Positions 37,261-60,404 of a DNA stretch of 64,000 bases are shown here, one piece after another; position 1 is the first letter of the stretch; every line of letters begins with the position of its first letter. The stretch comes from Eutrigla gurnardus (Eukaryota; Chordata; Actinopteri; Perciformes; Triglidae): positions 25,506,810 through 25,570,809 of the forward strand of contig OY741270.1 of assembly GCA_963514095.1 (NCBI GenBank), read 5' to 3'. The notes beneath the pieces were generated by a model. It saw only the letters and a list, made by a program, of their open reading frames with translations, had not been told where the DNA came from and did not search any database. A program made the position numbers and the translations under genes.

Positions 37261-38536
37261 TACACTCAACACAAATATAAACGCAACACTTTTGTTTTTG
37301 CTCCCATTTTTCATGAGATGGACTTAAAGATCTAAAATTCATTCCAGATACACAATATTACCATTTCTCTCAAACATTGTTCACAAATCAGTCTAAATGT
37401 GTGATAGTGAGCACTTCTGCTTTGCTGAGATAATCCATCCCACCTCACAGGTGTGCCACATCAAGATGCTGATCTGACATCATGATTAGTGCACAGGTGT
37501 GCCTTAGACAGTCCACAATAAAAGGCCACCCTGAAATGTGCATTTTTTTGCTTTATTGGGGGTCTGGGGACTCAGAACCAGTCAGTATCTGGTGTGACCA
37601 CCATTCGCCTCATGCAGTGCAACACATCTTCGCATAGAGTTTATCAGATTGTCAATTGTGGCCTGTGGAATGTTGGTCCACTCCTCTTCAATGGCTGTGC
37701 GAAGTTGCTGGATATTAGTGGGAACTGGTACACGCTGTCGTATACGCCGGTCAAGCACATCCCAAACATGCTCAATGGGTGACATGTCCGGTGAGTATGC
37801 TGGCCATGCAGAGAACACCTCTCCAACGTGCCAGACGCCATCGAATGTGAGCATTTGCCCACTCAAGTCTGTTACGGCGACGACCCCGATGAGGACGATG
37901 AGCATGCAGTTGAGCTTCCCTGAGACGGTTTCTGACAGTTTGTGCAGAAATTGTTTGGTTATGCAAACCAATTGTTTCAGCAGCTGTCTGAGTGGCTGGT
38001 CTCAGACGATCTTGGAGGTGAACCTGCTGGATGTGGAGGTCCTGGGCTGGTGTGGTTACACGTGGTCTGCGGTTGTGAGGCCGGTTGGATGTACTGCCAT
38101 ATTCTCTGAAACGCCTTTGGAGACGGCTTATGGTGGAGAAATGAACATTCAATGCACGAGCAACAGATCTGGTTGACATTCCTGCTGTCAGCATGCCAAT
38201 TGCACGCTCCCTCAATGCTTGTGGCATCTGTGGCATTTTGCTGTGAGACAAAACTGCACATTTCAGAGTGGCCTTTTATTGTGGGCAGTATAAGGTACAC
38301 CTGTGCACTAATCATGATGTCAGATCAGCATCTTGATGTGGCACACCTGTGAGGTGGGATGGATTATCTCAGCAAAGCAGAAGTGCTCACTATCACACAT
38401 TTAGACTGATTTGTGAACAATGTTTGAGAGAAATGGTAATATTGTGTATCTGGAATTAATTTTAGATCTTTAAGTCCATCTCATGAAAAATGGGAGCAAA
38501 AACAAAAGTGTTGCGTTTATATTTTTGTTGAGTGTA
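37261..38536 (-). mobile_element. Tc1/mariner-like transposon, internally deleted
   Basis: Bounded by inverted repeats of about 280 bp (37261-37541 and 38255-38536), beginning tacactcaac and containing tataaacgcaacacttttgt and ccatttttcatgagatgg, flanked by TA as expected for Tc1/mariner targets. Its interior encodes a broken transposase on the minus strand. It inserted about 180 bp after the scfd1 poly(A) signal. Length 1.28 kb, shorter than an intact element because of the coding deletion. Confidence 0.93.
37582..38236 (-). pseudogene. Tc1-like transposase remnant
   Basis: The N-terminal part reads MPQMPQALRERAIGMLTAGM, then a helix-turn-helix region with HFSTISRLQRRFREYG and RRPRVTTPAQ, and ISAQTVRNRLREA. 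After RRNRLEWANAHIRW the frame breaks. It resumes in another frame at WPAYSPDMSPIEHVWDVLDRR, which carries the third acidic residue of the DD34E triad, and ends ANGGHTRY. About 400 bp with the first two catalytic aspartates are missing, so this copy cannot encode an active transposase. Confidence 0.92.
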
Positions 38537-38713
38537 TATATATAATTATTATTTGGCAGTGACCATGTTTGTGAAGTGTTTTCTTTTAAAGCTCATTGGG
38601 GGGGGGGGGGGGGGAGATGGGAAGAGCTGCTCTTCCAGGTGACACCCTCCCGTCAGCTGTTCCTTCAGACTGGAAAATGTCTCAACTGGAGGAGGAGCAG
38701 GACGACAGTGTGG

Positions 38714-38748
<35 letters not shown>

Positions 38749-38859
38749 ATCCATCACTTTAAAGGCAGCCTGGCACAGTGTGGTTCAGCTCTGCTGTTCC
38801 TCCAACAGACCCGAAAACAAAGAGATCAATCTGAGGATTATGTCACCATGGCATTTTAA

Positions 38860-38899
<40 letters not shown>

Positions 38900-39269
38900 T
38901 GTGTGTGTAACATCTTCAGCATGTTGCCAACAAAAAAGCTGCAAATAGAGAAAACTCAACAAAATACAGGGAGTATGTAATGTATTTAATGTGTGTTTTA
39001 GCAACGCAGTCTCTCGGCAGTTCGTAACATCGTGATCGCTTACTTGGACGTGAATTTTCCCCTTTTTTTTCCATGTGTCATTCAGTGCGACTTTCAACGG
39101 TGCGCTACAAAACCAAACGTTGGCTTTAGACAAAAAAGCACCTCAAGTTTAGGAGAAACGTCACGGTTAAAATAAATACGTACAGTTCCGTTTACGAAAA
39201 TGTCACAAACCCGTTACTTTGGGACACTTGTTGTGTTGTTGGACCGGAAGACAACTTCCTGTTCTGTAA

Positions 39270-39470
39270 GTGAAGCTGAAGTGCCTTAAACTGTCATCCT
39301 CCCTGCTGGCCACCAGGAGGCGACTCCTCTCTGGTTGTATAGAAGTCTATGAGAAAATGGTCCTACTTCTCTCTGCTGGCCACCAGGGGGCGACTCCTAT
39401 CTGGTTGTATAGAAGTCTATGAGAAAATGGTCCTACTTCTCTCTGCTGACTACCAGGGGGCGACTCCCAA
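39270..39470 (+). repeat. Dispersed repeat family C, copy 3 (three units)
   Basis: Three ~68-bp units with ctggccaccaggaggcgact, ctggccaccagggggcgact and ctgactaccagggggcgact, preceded by gaagctgaagtgccttaaa as in copy 1. Confidence 0.9.
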
Positions 39471-39859
39471 TTCAGTTCGCTACTAAGATGACTTGAACAC
39501 TTAGCTGTAACCAGAATCCACATGGAGCCAGATCCAGTAAGGTTGCTTCTCGGGGTGCACCAGAATCCACATGGATCCAGATCCCGTATCAGCAGCTTGT
39601 TTAAGTCACATGGATGCGTGAAATAAGTGTGTCATCATGAAAAAGAATCCTCATTAACTTCTCACTGTTTTCACGATACAAATGTGGACAATTAATTTGA
39701 AATGATTCATGTATTAATTTCAGAGAAGGAAATATAAATATGTAACCATGACGACAGCTGACCAACATCGAACCAAAAACATCTTCAGCGTCAATCTTCT
39801 TCATGAAAACATTTTGGTTCAGTATTAGTTCAGCTCAGTGTGACGGCACGAGTCAGTAA

Positions 39860-39908
<49 letters not shown>

Positions 39909-41754
39909 TAATCCCAGTGACGTTGACTCTGTTATGTTGACTTATTGACCCGGCGGCTGAAATAATGAGGTGGAAAGTTAAAAAGGAGAAACGGGAGGAG
40001 AGCGAGGGAAGAGGAGTCGGCCCCCAGACCTGTTAGAGGGTCTTGAAGTATGAATTAATGATGGTCCATTTAGAGTCCAACAGACCAGAAAGCAGGGGAT
40101 GCTTTAGGGGGCGGGGCTTACCTGCTGATTGACATGCAGTCAGCTACTAAGATGACTTTAACACTTCGCTGTAAAGACCTTCAATTATAGAAGCTAATGT
40201 TGTTAGCAGCTTCAACACCAGAATCCACATGGATCCAGATCCAGTTGGATTCAAATCCAGTGAGTTTGCTGCTCGGGGGGCCGTTGTACCACTCGTGTTG
40301 GTTCTGGGTCAGCGATCAGGCCTTTGCTTTAGGAAACGCGTGTGATTGGCTCCCGTCCCGTTGCCGCGGTGACCTCAGCTGACCATCAGCTGCATAGGGA
40401 AGCACGTGAGCAGGACTCTGTGGTCCTGAGAGAGCATGGCGGTCCGCACAAAGGGGTGTTTGTTGGGCGAGGACGCTGACACACATAGCTCAGGTGTCAG
40501 GTGATCCAGGTGGAAGATGAGACAGGTGTTCAGACAGGTGAGCATTTTCTAACTCGTCCATCAGATAACGAGTCAGCACAGACGTGAAAGGTCAACGCCA
40601 GGTCGGTTTCATGCTGCGTTCCCTGCAAACACGAGAATTACGTTCTCATCTTTTTGGCCATAATCCACACTTATGAACGTTTTCCTCGTTGCTTAATGAG
40701 GACGTTTCCATGACGATGTAACTTCCACATGTGGTGACGTAGTTTTAAATACTGACTGCTGATTGGGGGAGGGGGGGGGGGGTGTCTCCTCTCTTCCTCC
40801 CCTCCCCGTCTACTCTCCTGTCAGGTATCCCGTGGTGTGAAACACTTTTTTGTCAAGGGTAATAAAATGCCGAAACGGAGCCGTCGTCGTAGTCTGTTGG
40901 TTGGTGAGATTCTGTCCTCTGAGCCGGCCAACTAGTGTTTTTACTGAAGATGACATCGTCTCGTCCTCCAGCCGGGATGATATTCTGTTACGCCGTTCAC
41001 AGATAATAATCGTCCAGTGTTCCATCTTTCTATCGTGGCACAAAAGCAACTCAGAGCCACAGAAAGAAGACAAAGATGCTCCTGATCCCCATCAGCAACA
41101 CAACTGTTTGGACTCTGTCATACAGGAAAGGAGTCTTAGTGTTGCCACGGAGCTGAGACCCAAAACAGACTCAAATCCCCCCAGAAATGTCCTCCGCCGT
41201 CCCAGATTCCTCATTCCTCCCCTTCTCCTTTTACCAGCTGCATGCTGGGAGCTGGCCAACGGATTCCTGACCGCTGCTGTGTGGTCCGCCAGCGTACCTG
41301 GGCAGGTAACGTTACCGAGCCGGCCCTGTGCACCTCAGAGGTGACAGAACAAGGCCAGCATGACGAGTCCTGCAGCTGCAGGTCCTCGTGGTTTTTGAGG
41401 ATTTGTTTTCCCACGCCGACCCTCGGGCCTCGCCGACATCACGGCGTCAACGCCAGAAACAAAACCACTCGGGGATTCAGTGACAGACGATGATCTACGT
41501 GACAAAGATGTCAAGTCATCTTATATCCACCCTTTGTGTCCCGGTGATGGAGCCGCTCCGGTCTCAGGACTCGGTTTGTAGTCCTGTTTTCCTTGTGGTT
41601 ATCAACATTTGCAACGTCGTCCATTTCCGGTCCGGATGACCTTTTTAAAGAGACCCGTGACTGCACCAGAAGGGGGCGGGACTCGCGTTCGCACCAAACA
41701 CAAAGCCAATTTTTAGCTTGAGGAAACGACCACCATCGCTGCTTTGTACATGTT

Positions 41755-42200
41755 GAAGTCCCAGATCCACCAGGAACCCAGACCCCGTCCTGTCTGTGTT
41801 CATGACATCATCATGACATCATCCAGAGATGCTCGGTGGATTTCACCAAGCTGGATCTAGCAAGACCCACGTGGACTGGTTCACCACAGCTGGAGGAACC
41901 CAGAATAAACTATTTATCTGTCATTTAATAATATTTAATGCAAGACCACAAGATAACTACTTTTTAAAATGCTGGTTTTCTGAATGGAGTCTGGTTGATG
42001 GGTGCTAGGCTACGCTAACATTGTAGCGGCTCCATCAACACTCCAAATAAGGTCATCTAGACATAAATACAGCCAAGACCTTGTTGTTTGGACCACAGCT
42101 TCTGGTTCCTCCACATAGTCTGGTCTGGTCTCTGGACTCATGTGAGCTACTATCTAGACCTCTGGGGGACCACAGACAGTCTCTGGTTTCTCCACATAGT
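41755..42200 (+). repeat. Dispersed repeat family B, copy 2
   Basis: Contains cccagatccaccaggaaccc, ggctggttcaccacagctgg-type sequence, aatggagtctggttgatggg and tccacatagtctggtctggt, collinear with copies 3 and 4; internally shortened. Confidence 0.9.
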
Positions 42201-42342
42201 CTGGTCTGGTCTCTGGACTAATGTGACGGCTTACAAACTAATAAAGTTTTCATTCATTTATTCCCCCCCCCCCCCTCTCTCTCTCTCTATCTGATATGTT
42301 ACTGAAGCCCCTCCCACCTCCCCCTCTGATATCCCAACTGTA

Positions 42343-42385
<43 letters not shown>

Positions 42386-42388
42386 AGC

Positions 42389-42519
42389 TTATTTAAAGGG
42401 CTGCCTCTCTCTCGCTGGGCGATCGACACCAGCTCTGTATCACCAGCTTACCGCCGGCTGCTTCCAGGGAATAAAGTCTGAATAGTTTTCCTGAGAGTCG
42501 ACTGCTGAAGAAACAGCGG
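42389..42519 (+). promoter_or_regulatory. Candidate coch core promoter and non-coding exon 1
   Basis: A TATA-like TTATTTAAAG at 42389-42398 follows a (GT)n tract (42343-42382). About 120 bp downstream a good donor (aacagcgg|gtaaga, exon end 42519) could join to the acceptor at 45001-45002 that precedes the coch ATG. Assignment is inference from position. Confidence 0.4.
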
Positions 42520-43059
42520 GTAAGAGGTTCCTGCTTCCTTTACGGACGGGATGAATGAATGACGGGATGAATGGATGACGGGATGAATGGATGACGGGAT
42601 GAAGGGATGAAGGGATGACGGACTGATTGATTGGCTGATTCCAATCCAAACAGAGTGATTTCATTATACGTTCCCTGGCCGATGACTGATTGAAATGTGA
42701 TTCGTTAAATAACTGACTGACCAATAGTCACAGTTTGCATCATTTGTGCTGGCTGGTGAACCAGTTAGATGGACCGGTTCACATCTGGTTCATGTTTAGA
42801 CCTTGTCTGTTAACTGTTTACACTTTATGGTTAACTGGTAACCTTTTTAACTAGTGATTTACTGGTTATCTGCTAACTGGCTGACTAATCATTGGTGACT
42901 GCTGGCTGTTAACTGATGAACTCATCAGTTTACAAATAGATTCCTAGTTTAAAACAACCGTCTTCACTAATGGTTTACCTGTTTGTTGGCTGATTTCATG
43001 CAGTTTATTCTCATTTTCTATTCTCAATTTTGGTGAAATCTCCAATTTTGGTTCTTCAC

Positions 43060-43575
43060 ACGCTGAACTCCCAGATCCACCAGGAACCCAGACCCCGTCC
43101 TGTCTGGGTTCATGACATCATCCAGAGGGGCTCAGTGGATTTCACCAAGCTGGATTCACTGGATCTAGCAAGACCCACGTGGGCTGGTTCACCACAGCTG
43201 GAGGAACCAGAATAAAGTATTGATCTGTGATTTAATATCAATAACCAGATGAAAAGGATGCTGAAATAACTCCATAATGATGGTGATCAGTAAAAAGTGC
43301 TGAGTCATGCTTTGTTAGGTCTGTCTGCAAGATTACTTTTAAAACGCTGGTTTTCTGAATGGAGTCTGGTTGATGGGTGCTAGGCTACGCTAACATTGTA
43401 GCTGCTCCATCAACACTCCAAATAAGGTAATCTAGACATAAATACAGCAGAGACCTTGTTGTTTGGACCGCAGACGGTCTCTGGTTCCTCCACATAGTCT
43501 GGTCTGGTCTGGTCTGGTCTGGTCTCTGGACTCATGTGAGCTACTATCTAGACCTCTGGGGGACCACAGACTGCT
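43060..43575 (+). repeat. Dispersed repeat family B, copy 3 (longest)
   Basis: About 515 bp from ctgaactcccagatccacca to gggggaccacagact. Includes an AATAAA, gatgctgaaataactccat, aatggagtctggttgatggg and ggtctctggttcctccacat. Confidence 0.9.
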
Positions 43576-44074
43576 ACGATATGTTAGAATTATACTTCAG
43601 CGTCATTGCATTGATTTTGTTTTCAGTAACGTTGCGATGGAATTTAACATTTTTAAAAACTAACATTTTTAATTGCATTTGGTTTGAACACAGCTTTACA
43701 TATAGAGACACTGACCTCTGGTGGCGTCTGCTGGTCGCTACAACACAACGCATCAACACACCATTGGAGAAACAGCAGCGTCTGGGATTCCATATACAAA
43801 TATCACAATATTAAAGTAGCTTGATTACTTTACGTTACTTTTGGATTACCTCAATACCAGCTATGAAAATCACGATAAAAGATGAGAAATACATTTTGGG
43901 AAATTTCATGGGATGCCTTTCGGCAGACACAATAATCTGGGTATAATAGTAATAACGGTGTGCCAAATTTTCACCCAGTGAAAATGTTTTTCAACTCGTG
44001 AGCTAAAGTGTTCATCGTTATTCTCTTCTCAATAGTGGAGTAAGGTCTACCTGAGCAGAGTGAAGCTATCTGAA

Positions 44075-44785
44075 GCTAACGTTTGTTGTCAAAAGCTAAC
44101 GTTAGTTTGTTGTCTAAAGCTCACGTTAGTTTGTTGTCAAAAGCTAACGTTAGTTTGTTGTCTAAAGCTAATGTTAGTTTGTTGTCAAAAGCTAACATTA
44201 GTTTGTTGTCAAAAACTAATGTTTTTTTTGTTGTCTAAAGCTCACGTTAGTTTGTTGTCTAAAGCTCATGTAAGTTTGTTGTCAAAAGCTAACGTTAGTT
44301 TGTTGTCTAAAGCTAATGTTAGTTTGTTGTCAAAAGCTAACGTTAGTTTGTTGTCAAAAACTAATGTTAGTTTGTTGTCAAAAGCTAACGTTAGTTTGTT
44401 GTCTAAAGCTAACGTTAGTTTGTTGTCTAAAGCTAATGTTAGTTTGTTGTCAAAAACTAATGTGAGTTTGTTGTCTAAAGCTCACGTTAGTTTGTTGTCA
44501 AAAGCTAACGTTAGTTTGTTGTCTAAAGCTCATGTAAGTTTGTTGTCTAAAGCTAACGTTGGTTTTGTCGTCAAAAGCTTATGTTGGTTTTGTCGTCTAA
44601 AGCTAACGTTGTTTTGTTGTCTAAAGCTAACGTTGGTGTTGTCATCTAAAGCTAACGTTGGTTTTGTTGTCTAAAGCTAACGTTGATTTTGTTGTCTAAA
44701 GCTAACGATGGTTTTGTTGTCTAAAGCTAACGATGGTTTTGTCGTCTAAAGCTAACATTGGTTTTGTTGTCTAACGTTGGTGTTT
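44075..44785 (+). repeat. 24-bp minisatellite upstream of coch
   Basis: About 28 copies of gttagtttgttgtctaaagc plus taac; the unit is a multiple of three, so a 204-codon frame (44060-44674) reading KANVSLLS repeats stays open. Not a gene. Confidence 0.95.
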
Positions 44786-45010
44786 GTTGCTCTGAGCGAT
44801 CCCATGTGAGTAGACGTTTAGGTGCTGCTGACGGTTTGAATCCTACGTATAAAGCTTCTAACTGGCCTGGTCGCGGCAACAATACCACACTAGCCAACTG
44901 TTGAGTGACTGGTTTCCTGGTTGTTTCCTGTATCGTGTACGGAGACATCGTTCTGATCACTTACCGTATGCACTTTTTTAATGGCTGTAATCTGTGTTTC
45001 AGGTGCAGAA

Positions 45011-51061
<6,051 letters not shown>

Positions 51062-51148
<87 letters not shown>
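51062..51148 (+). repeat. (AC)n at the coch stop codon
   Basis: CA dinucleotides begin at the base after the TAA and run about 87 bp, forming the start of the 3' UTR. Confidence 0.97.
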
Positions 51149-51150
<2 letters not shown>

Positions 51151-51552
51151 ATGTATATATATAGTGTACACATATACCAACTAGTACAGATACATAATCC
51201 TGTATATAAAACACACACCACATAGAAAGACACACACATGTATACCTTTATATATATTTAATGAAGGAAATCACCAAACAACCAATCACCATCATCAATA
51301 ATAGTAGTAACCAGAATCATTCAAATCATTTCAGTCAATTCAGGTACAAGTAGTAAAAAAAAAAAAGTAGTCAATTTCATTGATTTAGAATCCAGCTGAT
51401 GTCAGAAGGAGCTCATTTAAAGCTTTACTTTATATAAAATCGATGCTAACCACAAGAATCGGATGTTCCGTCTCCGTGTAAACGATTCGGATGTTAAAAG
51501 ATGCTTCTGTTACCGTTTTCTGTATTTATTGCCTGTTTTCTTTGTGTGTCTC

Positions 51553-51558
51553 AATAAA
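51553..51558 (+). other. Likely coch poly(A) signal
   Basis: AATAAA about 490 bp after the stop, followed by T/G-rich sequence. Confidence 0.6.
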
Positions 51559-51622
51559 GACTCGTTTTTATGGCTTGTTCAGCGATGTCTGTTCAGGTAA
51601 CCAGAGCTCTGAGATTGTGGTG

Positions 51623-51640
51623 TGGCGCCACCTGCTGGTC
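51623..51640 (-). promoter_or_regulatory. CTCF-like site downstream of coch
   Basis: The minus strand reads GACCAGCAGGTGGCGCCA, close to the vertebrate CTCF core. It is placed just after the coch poly(A) signal, between coch and the EHD gene. Confidence 0.45.
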
Positions 51641-52556
51641 ACCAAACTACAGGCTGCAAAGAAAAACAAGGATACAAAGAAACAAGGATACAAAACAAAA
51701 AAAACAAGGATACAAAGAAAAAAACAAGGATACAAGGAAACAAGTCCTGAGAGAAATGCATCCAGTCAGAAGACAAAACACATTTCACATTAGTTTATTA
51801 TTACAGAGTGGTGTTAATAAAACAAGGTTTTACGGTAAAATCTTCCCGGTTATTCCCGGTAAGCTGCTTCGCATAGTTTGGATTTAGATCGTTGATATTT
51901 GGATTTTGTTATCTCTTCATTGGCATTTTTGTAAAACGTTCCATCCGTTTATATCTTCTCTTGAGCTTCCATACCAGGTGAGTTGCTCTCCGTGAAAGAG
52001 GAGAACATTGTGTTGAACATTAGACCTTTTTAAACCTGCTGTTTGTTCGTCAACAGAAGAAAATCAATACATCTCTGGGACCGCCCCCTTTCTGGTTACA
52101 TCGGGATGACATCATCACTGTCCCTTTGCCCGTTGTAGCTGAGACCTTATGTGAAATGGGCTAACTAGTGAAAATTGTTTATTTCATCACATTTATTTCT
52201 TGTCAGACTTAATATGAAAAATTGTCTCTTTAAACCCCTGTTGCTTAGCAACAAGGGTACAACTTAATACGGGGCGTCAAACTAATGAATCTAGTATTAC
52301 GATGAATTCGGCTGAAATAAAAGGAGACTTCATGCCAGACTTGAATGAAACTCTTGAATGAAACTCTTTAAAACCCGCTTGCTTAGCAACAAAGGTGAGG
52401 CTGTCAGGATTTCTTAAATACGCTTTTTTTCCAATGGAGTCCGGCGTGACATTCTCTTCTCTTCTCGACACCTTTCACAGTAGAAGTAAAAGTGCAGTAA
52501 AACCAGAGGAGCGCCCGCGCGCATGTGCGTGTGTGTGGTGCGTTGCCAGGTTTCTT

Positions 52557-52572
52557 CCAGCAGGGGGCGCTA
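52557..52572 (+). promoter_or_regulatory. CTCF-like site upstream of the EHD gene
   Basis: CCAGCAGGGGGCGCTA matches the CTCF consensus closely. About 700 bp upstream of the EHD start codon and on the opposite strand to the site at 51623-51640, so the pair is divergent. Confidence 0.5.
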
Positions 52573-53269
52573 CAGACGTGGTGATGACGGTCGGAGCTCT
52601 GAATGACCTGCAGCCTCACACGACGTTGATTTATTTAAGAAAGCAAACGCGTTTAAAGAAAAACTGATTTTTCTAAACGTTTATCTGATATTAGAATGTG
52701 ATTTTATTTGATATTGATTATTGACATTGTGATCAAATAGACTGGCTCGCCGATGAAGCCCACGGGACTCGGTTGAAAGCTTTGAACTATTTATTTTTTC
52801 AGCCGTCAATAAATATTTCATGCTCATTGAGAACTTAATTCAGAAATGACCAAATAATTATAATAATAAACAAATGCGTGCGCGTGCCTCTGTGTGCGGG
52901 TGCGTGCTTTGTTTTCGTCACAGGGGGAAGGGCGGTGCCCACCCCCCCCCCAGGTAGGCTCACCAGCAGAGTCAGGTCACACGTCACCACAAACACGCGC
53001 ACAGAGAGGGGCAGTGTGCTCAAAGCAGCGGAGACTCCCAGGTGTCAGACTCACGCACACGCGCGCGCGCACACACACACACACACGCACACACACACGC
53101 TTCCCTCCGCTCAGTCAGGAGGAGCGACGGAGTCGAGCAGCAGCCGAGAAGCAGCGGGAGCGTTGTTGGGAAACATCGAAACAGGGAAGTTGGAGTCGAG
53201 CGCGTCAGTGTCAGCGGTGCAGAAGTGAGTCCTGGTCCTTGGTCCTTCGTCCTGGTCCTCGTCCTCGGC

Positions 53270-57747
<4,478 letters not shown>

Positions 57748-57753
57748 GTAATG

Positions 57754-57860
<107 letters not shown>

Positions 57861-58608
57861 TGTGCGTGTGAGAGCTGACTAAGCTGTTGATCCCTTTGTG
57901 TCGTTGTGTCGTTGTGTAACGGTCCTTGAGATTCTTCCACTTCCTCATATTGTGTGAAGTCAAACGGCTCCTCGGCCGTCCGTCAGTTTAACTGCAGCGT
58001 TTAACGCCGCTCAGAGGTCAGAGGTCACGGTCTCCTGACGGATCATCAGTGCAGCTCTACAGTCGCTCCAGCCTCTCAACTATTATATTATTATTATATT
58101 ATCTTATAGAGAGGCTCCCGTCCCCTTTTCCTGTGCACCGCCATGGGACCTTATTTCGGAAAAAATATGTACGATAGTCCATCTGAGCATCTTCCAGGTT
58201 CTTTGTCTCCAGAAGATACGTCAAATTATGTTTTTACTTGTTATAAAAGCTTCAATAAGCAAAACACCTGGTAGACGAATAAACCAGGTGTGTGATATAA
58301 TAATGAAGAAGGTAAATCTTTAATGTGTCTGAGTTAAGCTAGGCTGTCACTCACGTGACCTCCCCCATTTTCTAAATTCCTCTGGGGTTCCCCTGGTAAC
58401 CCCTTCTTTCACATCACAATGCTAAGAACTGTGGGTAATTCCCTCGGGCAAATTCTGCATCGATGCTGACTTACAGGAAGTGGGGCTTAAAGGGTTCAGA
58501 AAGTCCGTGAGCGAGCCCTCATGGACCTGGCCATGTGACACGGGGGACAGACCTGACTTAACGGGGTCGATCTGTGAGTTTGGATGTTGAGATTAGGCCA
58601 TGGTGGTG

Positions 58609-59010
58609 GCCGTGAAAAACAAGATGGCGACCGCCAAAAGTCAAGATGGCAACTGTCAAAATCCATGATCATGACAGCTAGAAACCAAGATGCTGACAGC
58701 TAGAAACCAAGATGGCGACAGCTAGAAACCAAGATGGCGACGGCTAGAAACTAAGATGGCGACAGCTAGAAACCAAGATGGCGACAGCTAGAAACCAAGA
58801 TGGCGACGGCTAGAAACCAAGATGACGACGGCTAGAAACCAAGATGGCGACGGCTAGAAACCAAGATGCTGACAGCTAGAAACCAAGATGGTGACAGCTA
58901 GAAACCAAGATGGCGACAGCTAGAAACCAAGATGGCGACGGCTAGAAACCAAGATGGTGATAGCCAGAAACCAAGATGGCGACGGCTAGAAACCAAGACG
59001 GCGATGGCTT
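58609..59010 (+). repeat. 22-bp array of YY1-like motifs, EHD intron 3
   Basis: About 17 copies of gctagaaaccaagatggcga plus c/a. At least ten carry aagatggcgac exactly, the rest with one change. Confidence 0.93.
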
Positions 59011-60404
59011 TATGACAACTGGAATATGTTCATGATACAGTATGTGCTGCAGATGTATATTCCTGGTCCCCAGCAGATGAATCCTAATGATTTGGTTAAA
59101 ACTTGATCTTCCTCAACAGAAACATAAAAAAATAACAACCGGGCATATTTTCTGGATTTGTAATGACACCATGAGCACTAGTTTTTCATAGTAAAACGTT
59201 CTTGTGAAGATCTTCATCCCTCTTTTCTCTCGCTTCCTGTTTTGTCTCTCGGCTGGTTTCCTGTGACGGATCCCTGCTGCCGATCGTTACCCTCGAGAGT
59301 TTCTAAATGGAGATGTGAAACCAGAGAAATTGATTGATGACATTCACTCACAAATAGAGCGATCTATGTTTTTAATCATCTACCAATAATAATGTGTAGT
59401 GCAGCCTATAGTGCCATGTATAACAATACTATGTAATGATGGATGGATACAATGCCAAACCATTAAAATAATAATTGTTGACGGATTCAAATTTTAATTC
59501 TACACAATCTCACATTAACACAACAATTGACATTTATATTTGCTTAACATATGTTGTATACATATTAAGGTGGATTTTAGACTTATTTTAAATTTTGGAA
59601 GAAATAAAAGTTGAGTAGCATCGTTAGGTTACCATTTACCTGAGGTGTCGTTATTCTGCTCTCAGTATCGATTTCGCTTGCAGGTGGAATGAATGTCGTG
59701 TTTTCTCCGCTTCCATGGCAACGACGCAGCTACCGTGAAGCGGTTGAACGTTACCCAGCTGGAGCCTGACGTGTCTCGCCTTAACAAACGGTCGTTCACT
59801 GCCTTTTGATTTATGTTCAGTTTCAGTAGAATATTTAACCACTTTTAATGTTAACTGAACCCTAAATAAACGTGCGGATGAGGAGGAAGCAGAACTTTGG
59901 TACATTTCTGGTGGTGATGGCATGTTTCTTTCGTGCTCTACCGGCGCCTTCTGCTGCTCCCGGCCTGGATGACGGCATCAGTTAAAGGCCTCAGCTGGAT
60001 GGGTGGAGAGAGGGAGGGAGGGAGGCTGACAGGAAGCAGGAGAAGGGCGTTCCCTCCATCTGGAAACACTTACAGAGCTGCTCTAAAAAGAATTCCTCCT
60101 GAAGACGTTCAACACTCGATCACATGGAGGATGGCTGACGGTGGCAGCGGCACATTGAACTGGTTCAGTGAGATCACAGCTCCTGCTCTCCAACTATGTA
60201 CAAGTACACGTGTGTGTTCTGCAGCTGCTTTTGCAGTACACAGATTTTATTTTGCTGCCCACTGTGTCGGGGTGTCGACCTCCATGTCTGTTTTTGTCAC
60301 GTGGGATTTGTAGAAGATCACGCGTGAGTTCAGACTGGTTCATCACCAGTAACGGTTTGTATCGGACGTTTTTGGTACAGGACGTTCGGTTTGGTGTGCG
60401 TTAT

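Larger units (their letters stand above)
38537..42380. other. scfd1-coch intergenic region
   Basis: No gene recognised. It contains poly(G) at 38598-38613, (AC)n at 38720-38746 and 39861-39904, (GT)n at 38863-38894, family C repeat units at 39270-39470, and a family B copy at 41755-42200. An open frame at 40850-41344 (164 codons) has no recognisable domain. Confidence 0.6.

Noticed and set aside
40850..41344. 164-codon plus-strand frame between scfd1 and coch
   Set aside because: No recognisable domain, no splice partners or poly(A) signal, in a repeat-rich intergenic region.
44060..44674. 204-codon frame reading KANVSLLS repeats
   Set aside because: 24-bp tandem repeat whose length preserves the frame; no start context or homology.
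59651..59923. 90-codon minus-strand frame in the EHD intron
   Set aside because: No similarity to any family I know and no supporting splice or promoter signals.
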